In this document: positions 25,015 through 34,755 of the stretch, piece after piece
Layout of the letters: each line of letters begins with the position of its first letter
How positions within the stretch are numbered: the stretch's first letter is position 1
Origin: Alkalinema sp. FACHB-956
Lineage (GTDB): Bacteria > Cyanobacteriota > Cyanobacteriia > Leptolyngbyales > Leptolyngbyaceae
NCBI RefSeq assembly: GCF_014697025.1
Contig: NZ_JACJRC010000025.1
Span: 1-64,000, forward strand
Direction of reading: 5' to 3'
DNA length: 64,000 bases
The notes under the pieces: model-generated
Databases searched by the model: none
Seen by the model: only the letters and a program-made list of their open reading frames with translations
What the model was told of the DNA's origin: nothing
Program-made: the position numbers and the translations under genes

Positions 25015-27537
25015 TCAATGGGACGATGCCCCGCTTGCAGAAGCCATGGAGGTCCTTTCGTAACTACAGGTGGCGATCGAAGTTGCCGGAAGGGGGGTGG
25101 ATTGGGCAATTAATTCGATCGAGCCATCAGCATGACGCTGGAACCCAGAAGCTTGAATCAAGGGCGGTTGTGTGGCAGGAACTGGAGCCAAACGGCCTTG
25201 ACTTTTGCGATAGGCTGAGAGATCCCGCAGATCATCCCACAGGAAATAAGATGCGATGTCCTCGTTGGGATTCTGCGGTAATCCCCCTCGGCCTGTGGCA
25301 ATAAATTGACTGCCTTGCTGGGTGGAACATCCCGTTGCAATTTTTTGGCTAGCATCGGCTAAATTGATGGGTAACTCTGTAGTACCTACGTTCAAATCTG
25401 TTCCAATACTATTTACTTGTACATTGCCACTCACACTGAATTCCGAGCTTGCAGTAATGTCATTTCTAGGATCAATCCGTGGGGTTAATGTATTGCTAAA
25501 ACTTAATCCAATCAGACCTTGCGTAGTGACATTAATGTTTCCGCCACGTCCTCTCACAGCGTTAGCAATAATATCGCTATTTTCTAATCCAACCATGATT
25601 GGTGAATCAATGGTAATGTTCCCTCCACTGCCCAATGCTCCTGCCCTCGCGCTGATTAAGCTATTATTGCGTAATAGCAGTAAATCCCGAACATTCAGCT
25701 GTAAAATCCCCCCTTGTCCCACTTCTGTAGAAGTTCTAATTTGGCCTTTATGATTAAGGATGATTTCATTAGCCTGAATGTTTAACGATCCAGCATTGCC
25801 ACGTCCGACATTTTCCGCTGCAATGAATCCTTGATTACTCACTTTAATGCTAGGGGCTGTAATGAATAAATTGCCTCCATTCCCCGTCGGCACAGCCGGT
25901 AAGCCAAAAACTTGTCGAAATCGCGCGGGCAGGAGCTGACCCGAGGTGGATATTCGACTGGGCAATGCTAAGGTTACCCCTGAACCATCAATTTCAATGG
26001 AGTCCCGAGCATGAATCGTGACACTACCAGCATTGCCTTTACCAGAAGTACTGGCAGAAATGGCACCGGATGCTTGTAAGAAAATTCGACCTGTATCAAT
26101 TTCAATGGAACCGGCATCTCCTCCTGAAAAGGTGGATGAAATAATACTGGCATTGCCCGAAATAACTGGGTTCTCGCCAATTAATGCAATGGTTTCAGAG
26201 GTAATCCGAATATTGCCACCCCCTTGGCCACCCAAAACCCGAGAAATTACCCCTGCGCCATTCTGAGCCCAAAAGTCTCGCGTGGCGATCGTAATATCGC
26301 CCCCCTTTCCTCCCCCAAAAAAAGAAGGTGCCCCAATTCCACTAAAGCGGGTGCCATCAAAGGGCGACACTCCAAAAAATTGCAGGGATTCGCTGGCATT
26401 AACCGTAATATTCCCCCCTCGTCCTCCGTTTTGGTAGGTGGTCGAAAGAATCTCTCCTCCATCCTGAGCAATGATTTGTCGTGCTGAAACAGTGATGTTA
26501 GCACCTGTACTGGTTCCTAAGTTCTCCGTCAAAATTAGGCTTTGATCTTTATTCGGTAAGGCTCCACTCAATGCCAAGAGATCAGCGTTGACCTGGATAG
26601 TTCCGGCTAATTTGCGACCTCGATGCTGGCTGAGAACAATGGAACTGTCTTGAAGATAGATGCCATTTCCATTGAGTGAAACTGAACCCCCCGGATCGCC
26701 GCTCACATCAACGAGCGCAGCACGGGACAGCCGAATATCCGACAATTTTGAGGCTCTTAGGTAACTAAACTGCCATTGTGAGGTAGTTTGGTTATTGCCT
26801 GGAAGGGGTGTCAACTCCACCATGCCCGCTTCAATACTGCCCAATTCTGCCCGTCCACTTTCTGCAATGATTGCCCCTTCACTCAATTGAATCCCATTGC
26901 CGATTAGGGCGAGTTGTTGACCCGGTAGCACTCTGAGTCCCTTTTGCTGCGGGTTGCGGATTACAGGGTCGGCCAAGTTGCGGGAATGTAGCAAATTATG
27001 TCCCTGACCTTGGACTTGCAGGCTCCCAGCGCTTGCCCCCATTTGTAGTCCAACAGGTGCACTCAGCGTTAAGAGGGGGGGATTTCCAGGATGGGTCGCA
27101 CTAAATTCTACGCCATCCGCAAACTGGATACTACTGGCAGTCGTTCCAATGAATGAGCCCCCTAGGTTCAGTGAGGCATTGGGGCCAAATAAAATGCCAC
27201 TGGGGTTAAGTAGGAATAAATTGGCAGTGCCATTGGTTTTGAGCAGTCCATCAAGGTTGGATGCAGTCCCCCCGGTCACCCGCGCAAAAATGTTCTGCAC
27301 ATCCAACGCATTGTTGAAAAAAGCAGATCCGCCGGTGGGGACTGAAAATTGGCGGAAGCTGTGAAATAAGTTGCCCCCCGATCGTGCGCCGTTGTCGATC
27401 GTAAAATCGAGTGCATTAGGACTGGTTACTGTTGTAGGTAAGCTCCCATCTGGAATGACTTGAGCCTTGGCAAAGTCTATCCCTGCCCCTAAGCCTACCA
27501 ATAATGTCAATACACTCACGATCGACCGAACGTTCAT
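25015..27537 (-). CDS. TpsA-type filamentous haemagglutinin-like exoprotein 2
   Basis: An 840-residue paralogue of its neighbours. The signal peptide ends FAKA (about residue 25). The TPS domain has GNLFHSFRQFSVPTGG, FARVTGG and LLNPSGILFG, and beta-helix repeats rich in GNAGS and GNITV follow. The shared C-terminal block reads IATGCSTQQGSQFIATGRGG and WDDLRDL. Unlike exoprotein 1 it has no TASQN minisatellite, and it ends in a short Ala/Ser-rich tail. It is the middle of three tandem copies, separated by 94 nt from copy 1 and 80 nt from copy 3. The 5' coding segments of the three genes are very similar at DNA level. Surface adhesion is the likely role by family. Confidence 0.88.
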   Translation of the reverse strand: MNVRSIVSVLTLLVGLGAGIDFAKAQVIPDGSLPTTVTSPNALDFTIDNGARSGGNLFHSFRQFSVPTGGSAFFNNALDVQNIFARVTGGTASNLDGLLKTNGTANLFLLNPSGILFGPNASLNLGGSFIGTTASSIQFADGVEFSATHPGNPPLLTLSAPVGLQMGASAGSLQVQGQGHNLLHSRNLADPVIRNPQQKGLRVLPGQQLALIGNGIQLSEGAIIAESGRAELGSIEAGMVELTPLPGNNQTTSQWQFSYLRASKLSDIRLSRAALVDVSGDPGGSVSLNGNGIYLQDSSIVLSQHRGRKLAGTIQVNADLLALSGALPNKDQSLILTENLGTSTGANITVSARQIIAQDGGEILSTTYQNGGRGGNITVNASESLQFFGVSPFDGTRFSGIGAPSFFGGGKGGDITIATRDFWAQNGAGVISRVLGGQGGGNIRITSETIALIGENPVISGNASIISSTFSGGDAGSIEIDTGRIFLQASGAISASTSGKGNAGSVTIHARDSIEIDGSGVTLALPSRISTSGQLLPARFRQVFGLPAVPTGNGGNLFITAPSIKVSNQGFIAAENVGRGNAGSLNIQANEIILNHKGQIRTSTEVGQGGILQLNVRDLLLLRNNSLISARAGALGSGGNITIDSPIMVGLENSDIIANAVRGRGGNINVTTQGLIGLSFSNTLTPRIDPRNDITASSEFSVSGNVQVNSIGTDLNVGTTELPINLADASQKIATGCSTQQGSQFIATGRGGLPQNPNEDIASYFLWDDLRDLSAYRKSQGRLAPVPATQPPLIQASGFQRHADGSIELIAQSTPLPATSIATCSYERTSMASASGASSH

Positions 27538-27617
27538 GGGATCACTCCATTCACTTCTGCTTTAGAGTGCCCAGTAATTTTGTCTTGCAGTTCAGCCAAC
27601 TAACGGAATTCAGGGTT

Positions 27618-30542
27618 TTAGCTCGATCTTGTCTTTGCAGTCGCAGTCATGATTGTTGATCCGGCGCAGGTGGCGATCGTAGCTGCGGGAACGGAAGTAG
27701 GACTGGCGACAAGTTCGATCGAGCCGTCCGTATTCCGTTGAAAACCAGAGGCTTGAACTAAAGTGGGCTGATTTACAGGACTTGCAACAACAATGCCTCG
27801 ATGTCCTTGATAGGTCGATATATCGCGGAGGTCATTCCACACAAGCGCTACCATCATTTCCTGATTTGGGTTGAGTGGTAGGCCCCCTCGACCTGTCAGG
27901 ATAAATTGACCTGTTTGTTTGCTAGAGCACCCAGTTGCAATTTTTTGATTCGTATCAGCTACATTGACAGGTAACTCCGGAAAGACAGCATTGGGACTGT
28001 TTTCAATTGTATTTACTTTTACAGTTCCATTAATCCCAAACTCAGAACTTGCAGTGATGTCACTCTCAGAAGTTTGCTGTAGCCGGTAGGCAAGGCCAAA
28101 CATGCCTTGAGTCGTAATTTGAATATTGCCCCCCTGTCCTTGAAAAGCATTGGCAACAATATCACTATTCTCAGTTCCTACCAGAAATTGGTTTTGAATC
28201 TTGATGTTGCCGCCATTCCCACTGCCCCCAGAAGTCGCTGTAATTTGACTACCGTGACGCAGCAAAATCAAATCACGGACTTGGAGTTGGATATCTCCCC
28301 CTTGCCCTGAAAAGGTGGAGGCCCGAATATTTCCACTATCTAAAATGATTTGATTAGCTTGAATATTTAATTGCCCTGCATTGCCAATGCCACGATGGTA
28401 TACATTCACCATTCCCTGATTACGAATGATTAGTTTTTCTGTATTTAAAGTGAGTTCCCCTGTATTTCCAGTGGGACGATCGGGCAGGTTATAAAATTGC
28501 TGCCCAACGGAATCTGCAAGAAAAGCGCTCGTCGCGATCGAAGCGTAATGATCAATCAAAATATCTTTGGCTTCAATGGTTAAATTTCCTGCATTTCCCG
28601 TTGCAGAAGTCGCACTCAGGATACTGCCTCCATCCCGTGCTGCTAGATGGGTGGTTTGCAAAATCACATTACCAGCATGACCACTCCCAAAGGTGAAACT
28701 GCCCAGTGAGCTGGGGAGAATGGGAAACGGATGATACCCACTGACTTCGATCGAATCGGCAATCTGCAACAGCACATCGCCCGCATTGCCTAAATGATTT
28801 GCTTGGGCGCGATCGCCTAAGTTTCCGACTACGGGTAATGTTGAAGTACCTAATCCGGCTCCCCCCTTCAGGAGCAGTCTGGGCGCAATCACCCTCACTG
28901 TTCCCCCATGACCGGCCCCAATGGTTCCACTGCCCAAGTAGCTGATTTGATTGGGACGATCCGGGCTGGTGCCACTGAGGGTAATGGACTCTCGAGCGGT
29001 CACGGTTACATCGCCTGCATTGCCCAGTCCCGAACCTGGAACGCCCGCTAGCCTTGCGGTTATGGTTCCCACTTGAGCCCCATCCGTGAGGTGCAGTGTT
29101 CCCGTAGAAAGTTGAACAGTTCCCCCATGTCCTCGCCCAAATGTATCACTGGCAATACCACTGGAAATCAAACTTAGAGCGCTGATTCCACTGGCAGTAA
29201 TATCTTCCGTTGCCGTGACTGTGACATTGCCTGTCGTTCCTGTTGCACTAGGTAAGCCTAATGTTCCGATAAAACCACTATCGGTGAGTCGGATTTGCCG
29301 CGCAGCAATATTCAAATTGCCCCCTGATCCAGAAGCATAAACACTGCTGCCAATACGACTGCTACTGCTCCCGATCGGAGAGAAGGGAGATTTGACGGCA
29401 ACGGTGCCATTTGCGGAGATCGTCTCTGCCTGAACCTGAATGTCCCCTGCTTTACCAGAACCCAGGCTAAGGGTTTCGATCGCAGCACCATCCTGCAACA
29501 CTAAGTTTCCCGTTTGAACGCTAACCGCCCCGCTATTGCCAGCGGCTCCCTGGCCCACTAAATTAACAATCCAAGCGCTGGGAGCTTGGGCATTGACATG
29601 GAGACCACCGAGACTCAGCGATCGCTGGGCGTGAATCTGGATATTGCCACTGGTCACACTCCCGATCGCGGTGGCGGCAATTTGAGATTGGTTTAGGACC
29701 ACATCCCGTCCTACAACTTGAATCCCACCAAAGGGATTGGTCACAGCTGCTGGAGCCCACAGGGACGATCGCTGGGTTAAATTCACAGTCCCAAATTCTT
29801 GAGCCTGGGCATATCTCAATTGCCAACCCACAGGAGTCTTCGCCAAGCCGACAGTCCCATTAGTTACCGCACCCAGTTCAATTCTTCCAGATGGTGCAGT
29901 GACCACACCTCCAGCAAACGTGATATTCCCACCGACTAAAGCTAGGGTTGTTCCAGGACTGCTCACTAGACCTAGATTAGCCGTGGGAAACATCGCATCA
30001 TTGCCTTTGCCTTGTACCGCGATCGTGGTGGGAGAACGTCCCATTTGTAGCCCGATCGGTGCACTCATCATTAAGAGCGGTGGATTCCCAGGATGGGTTG
30101 CACTAAACTCCACCCCGTCCGCAAATTTAATGCTATTGGCAGTCGTACCCACAAACGAACCACCAAGATTCAGTGCGGCATTGGGGCCAAACAAAATGCC
30201 ACTGGGATTGAGCAGAAACAAGCTGGCAGAACCATTGGTTTTAATGACTCCATCAATGGTCGATGCAGTCCCCCCGGTCACCCGCGCAAAAATGTTCTGC
30301 ACATCCAACGCATTGTTGAAAACAGCAGACCCGCCGGTGGGGACTGAAAATTGGTTGAAGCTATGAAATAAGTTGCTTCCCGATCGTGCTCCGTTGTCGA
30401 TCGTAAAATCTACGGCATTGGAATGGGTGACGGTCGTCGGTAATGTGCCATCGGGAATCACTTGGGCAGAGGCTCCTACTAGGCCCCCTGCCATGCTTCC
30501 TACCATGCCTACCAAGACACCCAAGACCGATTGAAACTTCAT
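27618..30542 (-). CDS. TpsA-type filamentous haemagglutinin-like exoprotein 3
   Basis: A 974-residue secreted paralogue and the longest of the three. The signal peptide ends ASA (about residue 26). The TPS domain carries SNLFHSFNQFSVPTGG, FARVTGG and LLNPSGILFG. The long repeat region holds many SGNIQIHAQ and GNAGDVTV-type strands, and the shared C-terminal block reads IATGCSSKQTGQFILTGRGG and WNDLRD. It is the first gene of the three-gene array on the minus strand, with a promoter presumably in the AT-rich 30543-30760. A stretch of about 100 bp of its TPS-domain DNA (around 30270-30375) is almost identical to the same place in exoprotein 2 (27270-27375), which suggests recent duplication or gene conversion. 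Confidence 0.88.
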   Translation of the reverse strand: MKFQSVLGVLVGMVGSMAGGLVGASAQVIPDGTLPTTVTHSNAVDFTIDNGARSGSNLFHSFNQFSVPTGGSAVFNNALDVQNIFARVTGGTASTIDGVIKTNGSASLFLLNPSGILFGPNAALNLGGSFVGTTANSIKFADGVEFSATHPGNPPLLMMSAPIGLQMGRSPTTIAVQGKGNDAMFPTANLGLVSSPGTTLALVGGNITFAGGVVTAPSGRIELGAVTNGTVGLAKTPVGWQLRYAQAQEFGTVNLTQRSSLWAPAAVTNPFGGIQVVGRDVVLNQSQIAATAIGSVTSGNIQIHAQRSLSLGGLHVNAQAPSAWIVNLVGQGAAGNSGAVSVQTGNLVLQDGAAIETLSLGSGKAGDIQVQAETISANGTVAVKSPFSPIGSSSSRIGSSVYASGSGGNLNIAARQIRLTDSGFIGTLGLPSATGTTGNVTVTATEDITASGISALSLISSGIASDTFGRGHGGTVQLSTGTLHLTDGAQVGTITARLAGVPGSGLGNAGDVTVTARESITLSGTSPDRPNQISYLGSGTIGAGHGGTVRVIAPRLLLKGGAGLGTSTLPVVGNLGDRAQANHLGNAGDVLLQIADSIEVSGYHPFPILPSSLGSFTFGSGHAGNVILQTTHLAARDGGSILSATSATGNAGNLTIEAKDILIDHYASIATSAFLADSVGQQFYNLPDRPTGNTGELTLNTEKLIIRNQGMVNVYHRGIGNAGQLNIQANQIILDSGNIRASTFSGQGGDIQLQVRDLILLRHGSQITATSGGSGNGGNIKIQNQFLVGTENSDIVANAFQGQGGNIQITTQGMFGLAYRLQQTSESDITASSEFGINGTVKVNTIENSPNAVFPELPVNVADTNQKIATGCSSKQTGQFILTGRGGLPLNPNQEMMVALVWNDLRDISTYQGHRGIVVASPVNQPTLVQASGFQRNTDGSIELVASPTSVPAATIATCAGSTIMTATAKTRSS

Positions 30543-30760
30543 CGGAGCACTTTACGAATTCTACTCTCTTAGACTGCACTACGGACAATCTTTCTAAATC
30601 CGTAAGATGACGGAACTGGATCTCTCATAAACTTGAGAATGGCCAAAATTCTTATAATTTACCAATCATGATGGCTTTATCAAACTCTAGATAAGATTGT
30701 TTTTTCAGTAATCTATAACAATCAAAGTTTTATCAGAAAAGCAATTGATCGATGAAGAGA

Positions 30761-32356
30761 TTATGCCGTTGAGTTATATTTCCAGGGCTCGTTAGAGGCC
30801 ACTTCATTGAGTGTTCTAATCAACTTGTCAGAGAGTGTCTCAGAGGGTTGGATTGGCAAACATCTCTCAATACTACTCTCTTTAACACTACTCTCTCCAA
30901 CAATCTCTGTCAGTTCAATTAACTTTTGATCTGTATTTTGAATCGGTAAGGTGGTAAATAATTCTATTGTGAACTCTGTCCCTTGGTTAGGAGCTGATTT
31001 ACACGTTAAACTCCCTCCATGGGTATCAACGATGATTTTGTAACAAATGGATAACCCTAATCCGGTTCCCTTCCCAATCGGCTTCGTCGTGAAAAAGGGA
31101 TCAAAAATTTTGCCACGAACGGATTCAGGAATTCCCGATCCGTTATCAGCAAGCCTAATAATAATTTTGTTATCTGTATTGACAACAGTTGAAACGTAGA
31201 TTCTTAAGGGTACCTTGATACCAGTCGTATTCAATACCTGAAAATAGTGTTCTTCCAGGGCATCGATCGCATTAGCGATAATGTTCATGAAAACCTGGTT
31301 CAACTGCCCCGAAAAACATTCTACTAAGGGAAGTGCTCCATAATCTTTAATGATTTCAATGGCAGGGCGTTGTCCATGGGGCTTTAATCGGTGTTTTAAA
31401 ATTAATAGTGTACTTTCTAATCCATCATGTAAGTTAACTGCTTTTCGTTCTGCTTCATCTAATCGCGAGAAGGTTCGTAAAGAATTGACGATCTCTCGAA
31501 TTCGTTCAGTTCCCATTTGCATGGAGCGAATGGTTTGTGGAAAATCTTCAATTAAAAAGTCTAAATCAATCGCCTCAATCAACTCCGCAATTTCTGGGTG
31601 TTCTTTCGAATAAACTTTCTGATAGAGGGCGATTAAATCTAATAGTTGATTTGAATAAGTTAGAACATAGGACAAATTGCCATGAATAAAATTGACAGGA
31701 TTATTGACTTCATGGGCAATTCCAGCTACCATTTGACCCAATCCTGACATTTTTTCAGTCTGAATGAGTTGTGCCTGAGTATCTTGTAAATCTCGTAGAG
31801 TTTCTTCTAAGCGTTTTGCCTGTGATTCAGCAATTTTAGCAAGATTCTCTTTAATCCGCAGAGCATTTTTGAGCTGAAGTTGTTGTTGCTGTAGTTCTTC
31901 AGTGAGACGCTTAGCATCATTAAGAGATGTATTTTTAGCCTGCAAAAGAAATATAAAGTCTACGATCGGATCATGAATTGCAAAATCCTTCAGCTTCAGT
32001 CCTAATGGCTCCAAGCCAGACGTATCCGTAATCCAAGGAGATCCTAAAAAGCAAAGTAAATTACCTTCTTCCAGGTAAATCATTTGCCCCTTAAGCTGCA
32101 TCTCACTATGGATGGAATTCAAAAGAAAGAGAGATTTGCGTTGTTTCTTGATGGCCTCAAAGGTCAGGGTAATTTTGGGGCGAGTAATTTCAAAAAATTG
32201 TTCCAATGAATTGCCGACTAGAGAATTGAGACAAACCCGTTGAAGAACTGAGCCAGCCTGAACAATATTCAACTCAGAGTCAAGAATAAAGTGGAATGGA
32301 AAAGCTTCTGCAAAGATATGAGGTGGAAGAGTGATTGAAGAAGTCATCTTAATCAA
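30761..32356 (-). CDS. Histidine kinase with HNOBA sensor domain (H-NOX partner)
   Basis: A 531-residue kinase without transmembrane segments. Residues about 15-135 form an HNOBA-type (haem-NO-binding-associated) PAS-like domain (FPFHFILDSELNIVQAGSVL, then MIYLEEGNLLCFLGSPWI). A coiled coil follows (about 140-200). The HisKA has phospho-acceptor His215 (GIAHEVNNP). The HATPase domain shows an N box (NIIANAIDAL), G1 (DNGSGIP) and G2 (GKGTGLGLSI). The H-NOX gene lies 5 nt upstream on the same strand. By analogy with other H-NOX/HK pairs, NO-bound H-NOX should alter autophosphorylation. No response regulator is next to it, so the phosphate acceptor is unknown. Confidence 0.93.
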   Translation of the reverse strand: MIKMTSSITLPPHIFAEAFPFHFILDSELNIVQAGSVLQRVCLNSLVGNSLEQFFEITRPKITLTFEAIKKQRKSLFLLNSIHSEMQLKGQMIYLEEGNLLCFLGSPWITDTSGLEPLGLKLKDFAIHDPIVDFIFLLQAKNTSLNDAKRLTEELQQQQLQLKNALRIKENLAKIAESQAKRLEETLRDLQDTQAQLIQTEKMSGLGQMVAGIAHEVNNPVNFIHGNLSYVLTYSNQLLDLIALYQKVYSKEHPEIAELIEAIDLDFLIEDFPQTIRSMQMGTERIREIVNSLRTFSRLDEAERKAVNLHDGLESTLLILKHRLKPHGQRPAIEIIKDYGALPLVECFSGQLNQVFMNIIANAIDALEEHYFQVLNTTGIKVPLRIYVSTVVNTDNKIIIRLADNGSGIPESVRGKIFDPFFTTKPIGKGTGLGLSICYKIIVDTHGGSLTCKSAPNQGTEFTIELFTTLPIQNTDQKLIELTEIVGESSVKESSIERCLPIQPSETLSDKLIRTLNEVASNEPWKYNSTA

Positions 32357-32361
32357 CAGAA

Positions 32362-32916
32362 TTAGGCTTGTGGCTTGTAGTGAATTAGAAACTCATCGTG
32401 GTCGGATCCTGACTCTTTGCTCTCGACTTGGGAGATGTCTACTTCTGTCTCGAACCGTGCTCCTAATCCCTTCACTAAACCTACAACCATTGGTGCCAAA
32501 CCTTCGCGCTCTGATCGATATTCAAGACTTAAGACTTGATCATCGATTTCACTACAATCAAAGGAAGGAGGCCGTAACTTTGGAAAACTGACGCCCACCC
32601 TAGCATGTAAATTGTCCAAATTCTGGAGAAACTCAGGCAAATCATCTCCACTCATATCCATGAGTTCCCCATAGCCTTCACTAGCAGTGAACTGTACCCA
32701 AAATTCACCAAAAGCCTCCATGATTTGGGCGGGGGAAAGTTCTAAGACTTCACTTGCTGCTTTGACTAACCGATGGGTTACATCGTCTGGATAGCCCTCC
32801 ATCCGAATAAACGTGTCAGTTTCTACATTCGCTTTGTCACGAATCTCCTGCCAGACTGGTTCACCAAAATGACTTTTCACCATATCCGCGATCGCCTTAT
32901 TCACGAGTCCGTACAT
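32362..32916 (-). CDS. H-NOX haem nitric oxide sensor
   Basis: A 184-residue cytoplasmic haem protein. The family start MYGLVNKAI fits the ATG at 32914-32916, which has an AGGAGG ribosome-binding site 6 nt upstream; the longer frame to 32958 is not supported. The proximal haem ligand is His104 (NLHARVG) and the haem-propionate motif YxSxR is Tyr133, Ser135 and Arg137. At the place of the distal Tyr140 of O2-binding H-NOX proteins the residue is Pro142, and there is a Trp at 73, so the protein should bind NO rather than O2. It lies 5 nt before the HNOBA kinase gene and forms a sensor operon with it. NO-controlled biofilm or symbiosis responses are known for such pairs elsewhere; the output here is not known. 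Confidence 0.94.
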   Translation of the reverse strand: MYGLVNKAIADMVKSHFGEPVWQEIRDKANVETDTFIRMEGYPDDVTHRLVKAASEVLELSPAQIMEAFGEFWVQFTASEGYGELMDMSGDDLPEFLQNLDNLHARVGVSFPKLRPPSFDCSEIDDQVLSLEYRSEREGLAPMVVGLVKGLGARFETEVDISQVESKESGSDHDEFLIHYKPQA

Positions 32917-33072
32917 TCGGAGCCTCCTAGGATATAGAGAATTAGCTAGTTGGGACAACTGGAGATGACTGTACAGAGCTTTGGAGAAATGTAGCTAGTA
33001 CAAGTCTTGGATATGGGTTATTGTGCCCTGCTAACCTCGCAAAATCGCTACTGTGCAGAATAAAAGATTGTT

Positions 33073-33100
33073 AACGAATGGGGCCAAACGAATGGGGCCA
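33073..33100. repeat. 14-bp exact tandem duplication
   Basis: AACGAATGGGGCCA occurs at 33073-33086 and 33087-33100, between the H-NOX start and the end of the oxidase gene. A 9-bp inverted repeat follows at 33124-33152 (TCAGGCAAT/ATTGCCTGA), which could end the oxidase transcript but lacks a T-run. Confidence 0.8.
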
Positions 33101-33175
33101 CTAGTCACCATAACTGGAGGCCATCAGGCAATCAATCCATACAATTGCCTGAGTGATTCAGCCTCCTTTACGAGA

Positions 33176-33955
33176 TTAACTGGCTGAGTGACTATAAACT
33201 AGGGGCTGGAATGCCAGTCGGTTGGATGGGATGGCTGGTCGGCATGCTAAAGACGTGAAAGTCTGCATTTGCTCAATCCGCCGTTGTATTCCATCAAAAA
33301 ACTGAACCCGTGCATCCAGAGCTTCTAAAATGGCACGATGAATGTCGATCGCCTGGTTCTCATTTTGAATCCGGGGTTCCAACAATGCTAATAACTTAGC
33401 GGCATGACTATCGTCCACATCAATGTGCAGCTCAAAGAAGATTAAATCCTCTCGAGTCAACGGAGCTGCACCTTGGATCCCTTGATAGAGTTGGGAATAC
33501 AGAGAATGGACGATTCCTTCTGAGGCGAAACAAATGGCTCCTAACGCTGCCAGATAGTTGTATTGATGGGCCAGACTCAAATACGTTTGAATCATGGCTT
33601 GGGTTTCTACAGTTGCTGGAAATTCTAGTAAGTTAGCGTCGGGAATTCCGATCGCTCTAGTAAATCGTCGAAAGAGCTCTGGATGGGTGGCACTAAGATC
33701 TCCCTGACCCATCTCGTCAAATAAGTTGTCTAGAATGATCCACTGAGCTTCTTCATCGGGGCAGCAAGATAAAATGCTGGCTAGAATTCGATTGAATTCC
33801 TTGGAGAACTTGTACATCTGAACTGCTAAAATCTGCACTTCAGGTAACGTCAGTTGCCCCTCACGGCATCGTTTTAAAAAGGGATGTTGCCAAAGCTCAT
33901 GGCTGTGAGCCAGATCGCGAAAAGTTTGAATGAAGGGGGAAGTCTCAATTTTCAT
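33176..33955 (-). CDS. Haem-oxygenase-like diiron oxidase (HDO superfamily)
   Basis: A 259-residue all-helical cytoplasmic protein. The metal ligands expected for haem-oxygenase-like diiron oxygenases are all present: Glu81 and His91 (DEMGQGDLSATH), Glu146 (FASEGIV), and His177, Asp181 and His184 (HIDVDDSH). This signature separates HDO enzymes from thiaminase TenA. Known members cleave C-C bonds, N-oxygenate amines or make terminal alkenes in natural-product or cofactor pathways. The start overlaps the upstream methyltransferase stop by 4 nt (33952-33955), so the two are translationally coupled and should act in one pathway. The substrate is unknown. Confidence 0.85.
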   Translation of the reverse strand: MKIETSPFIQTFRDLAHSHELWQHPFLKRCREGQLTLPEVQILAVQMYKFSKEFNRILASILSCCPDEEAQWIILDNLFDEMGQGDLSATHPELFRRFTRAIGIPDANLLEFPATVETQAMIQTYLSLAHQYNYLAALGAICFASEGIVHSLYSQLYQGIQGAAPLTREDLIFFELHIDVDDSHAAKLLALLEPRIQNENQAIDIHRAILEALDARVQFFDGIQRRIEQMQTFTSLACRPAIPSNRLAFQPLVYSHSAS

Positions 33956-34716
33956 CGTACAACCTGTATGGCCAAGTGAAGTGGAAAATCAACGAGGGGC
34001 TGAAAGAAGGCTTCATCTAACTGAACATGTTCAGGCGTTACCCTGAGTTCCTGCACGATCGGCAACGTTTGAAAACCAGCCCTACGAAGTGCCTCAAAAT
34101 AGTCTTCTAGCGTTTTATGAACGAGTTGAACATCCAGCCAAGTTCCATCACGCTTCCAAATTCGACCCGGAAAAATGTGGTTACGTTGACTAAAATACTT
34201 AGTTTCTTCAACTTGAAAATAGAAGGGATAGTCAGCCTTACGCATGTAAGGAAATGCTGGATGGGGAACACTAAAAATAAATTGACCTTGTGGTCGTAAC
34301 ACCCTGATGACTTCTGTCATGCATTGCTGCATTTGTTCAACGGTTAGATAGTTGAACAAAAACACAGCCAGCACTTTGTCAAAGCTGGCATCTGCGATAT
34401 GGGCTAAATTAGTAGCGCACCCTGCTTCGTAATGGATTCCGAAAGAATCAACTTTTTCCTGTTCTACCGCAGCTGCAATCATGCCCTCAGAAAGATCAAT
34501 GCCATAGACTTCCTGGGCTCCCCGCCGCATCAATTCTCGGCTACAGTAACCCTCTCCGCACCCTAGATCAAGAATTCGTTGGCCCAAAACCGGCTCACAC
34601 ATGCCTAGAACAATAGGTCTGGCAGTGAAATCTGAAAGCGAAATGGGTTCCCCTCGAATCCAGCGGGAAGCTGACTGATCGTATAAGTTCTGAGTGGAGG
34701 ACGATGGTGCTGACAT
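33952..34716 (-). CDS. Class I SAM-dependent methyltransferase
   Basis: A methyltransferase with the Rossmann SAM site: motif I ILDLGCGEGYCSREL, an acidic residue closing the second strand (YGIDLSEGM), and motif IV around FDKVLAVFLFNYL, followed by VLRPQGQFIFSVPHP. The longest frame begins at a TTG (34755); the ATG at 34714-34716 (MSAPSSSTQNLYDQSA) is preferred and gives 254 residues. The YDQSASRW start and the PHPAFPYM segment resemble small-molecule methyltransferases rather than rRNA enzymes. It is the first gene of a two-gene operon with the diiron oxidase and is transcribed away from the oxygenase gene at 35603 across an 850-bp gap. Confidence 0.85.
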   Translation of the reverse strand: MSAPSSSTQNLYDQSASRWIRGEPISLSDFTARPIVLGMCEPVLGQRILDLGCGEGYCSRELMRRGAQEVYGIDLSEGMIAAAVEQEKVDSFGIHYEAGCATNLAHIADASFDKVLAVFLFNYLTVEQMQQCMTEVIRVLRPQGQFIFSVPHPAFPYMRKADYPFYFQVEETKYFSQRNHIFPGRIWKRDGTWLDVQLVHKTLEDYFEALRRAGFQTLPIVQELRVTPEHVQLDEAFFQPLVDFPLHLAIQVVR

Positions 34717-34755
34717 AGGTGTAGGAAAGTCTGGATCAATGTATCGAGCTAACAA

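Noticed and set aside
29899..30366. 155-codon plus-strand frame
   Set aside because: It is antisense to the conserved TPS domain of exoprotein 3, and similar frames occur opposite the other two paralogues because the sense DNA is conserved.
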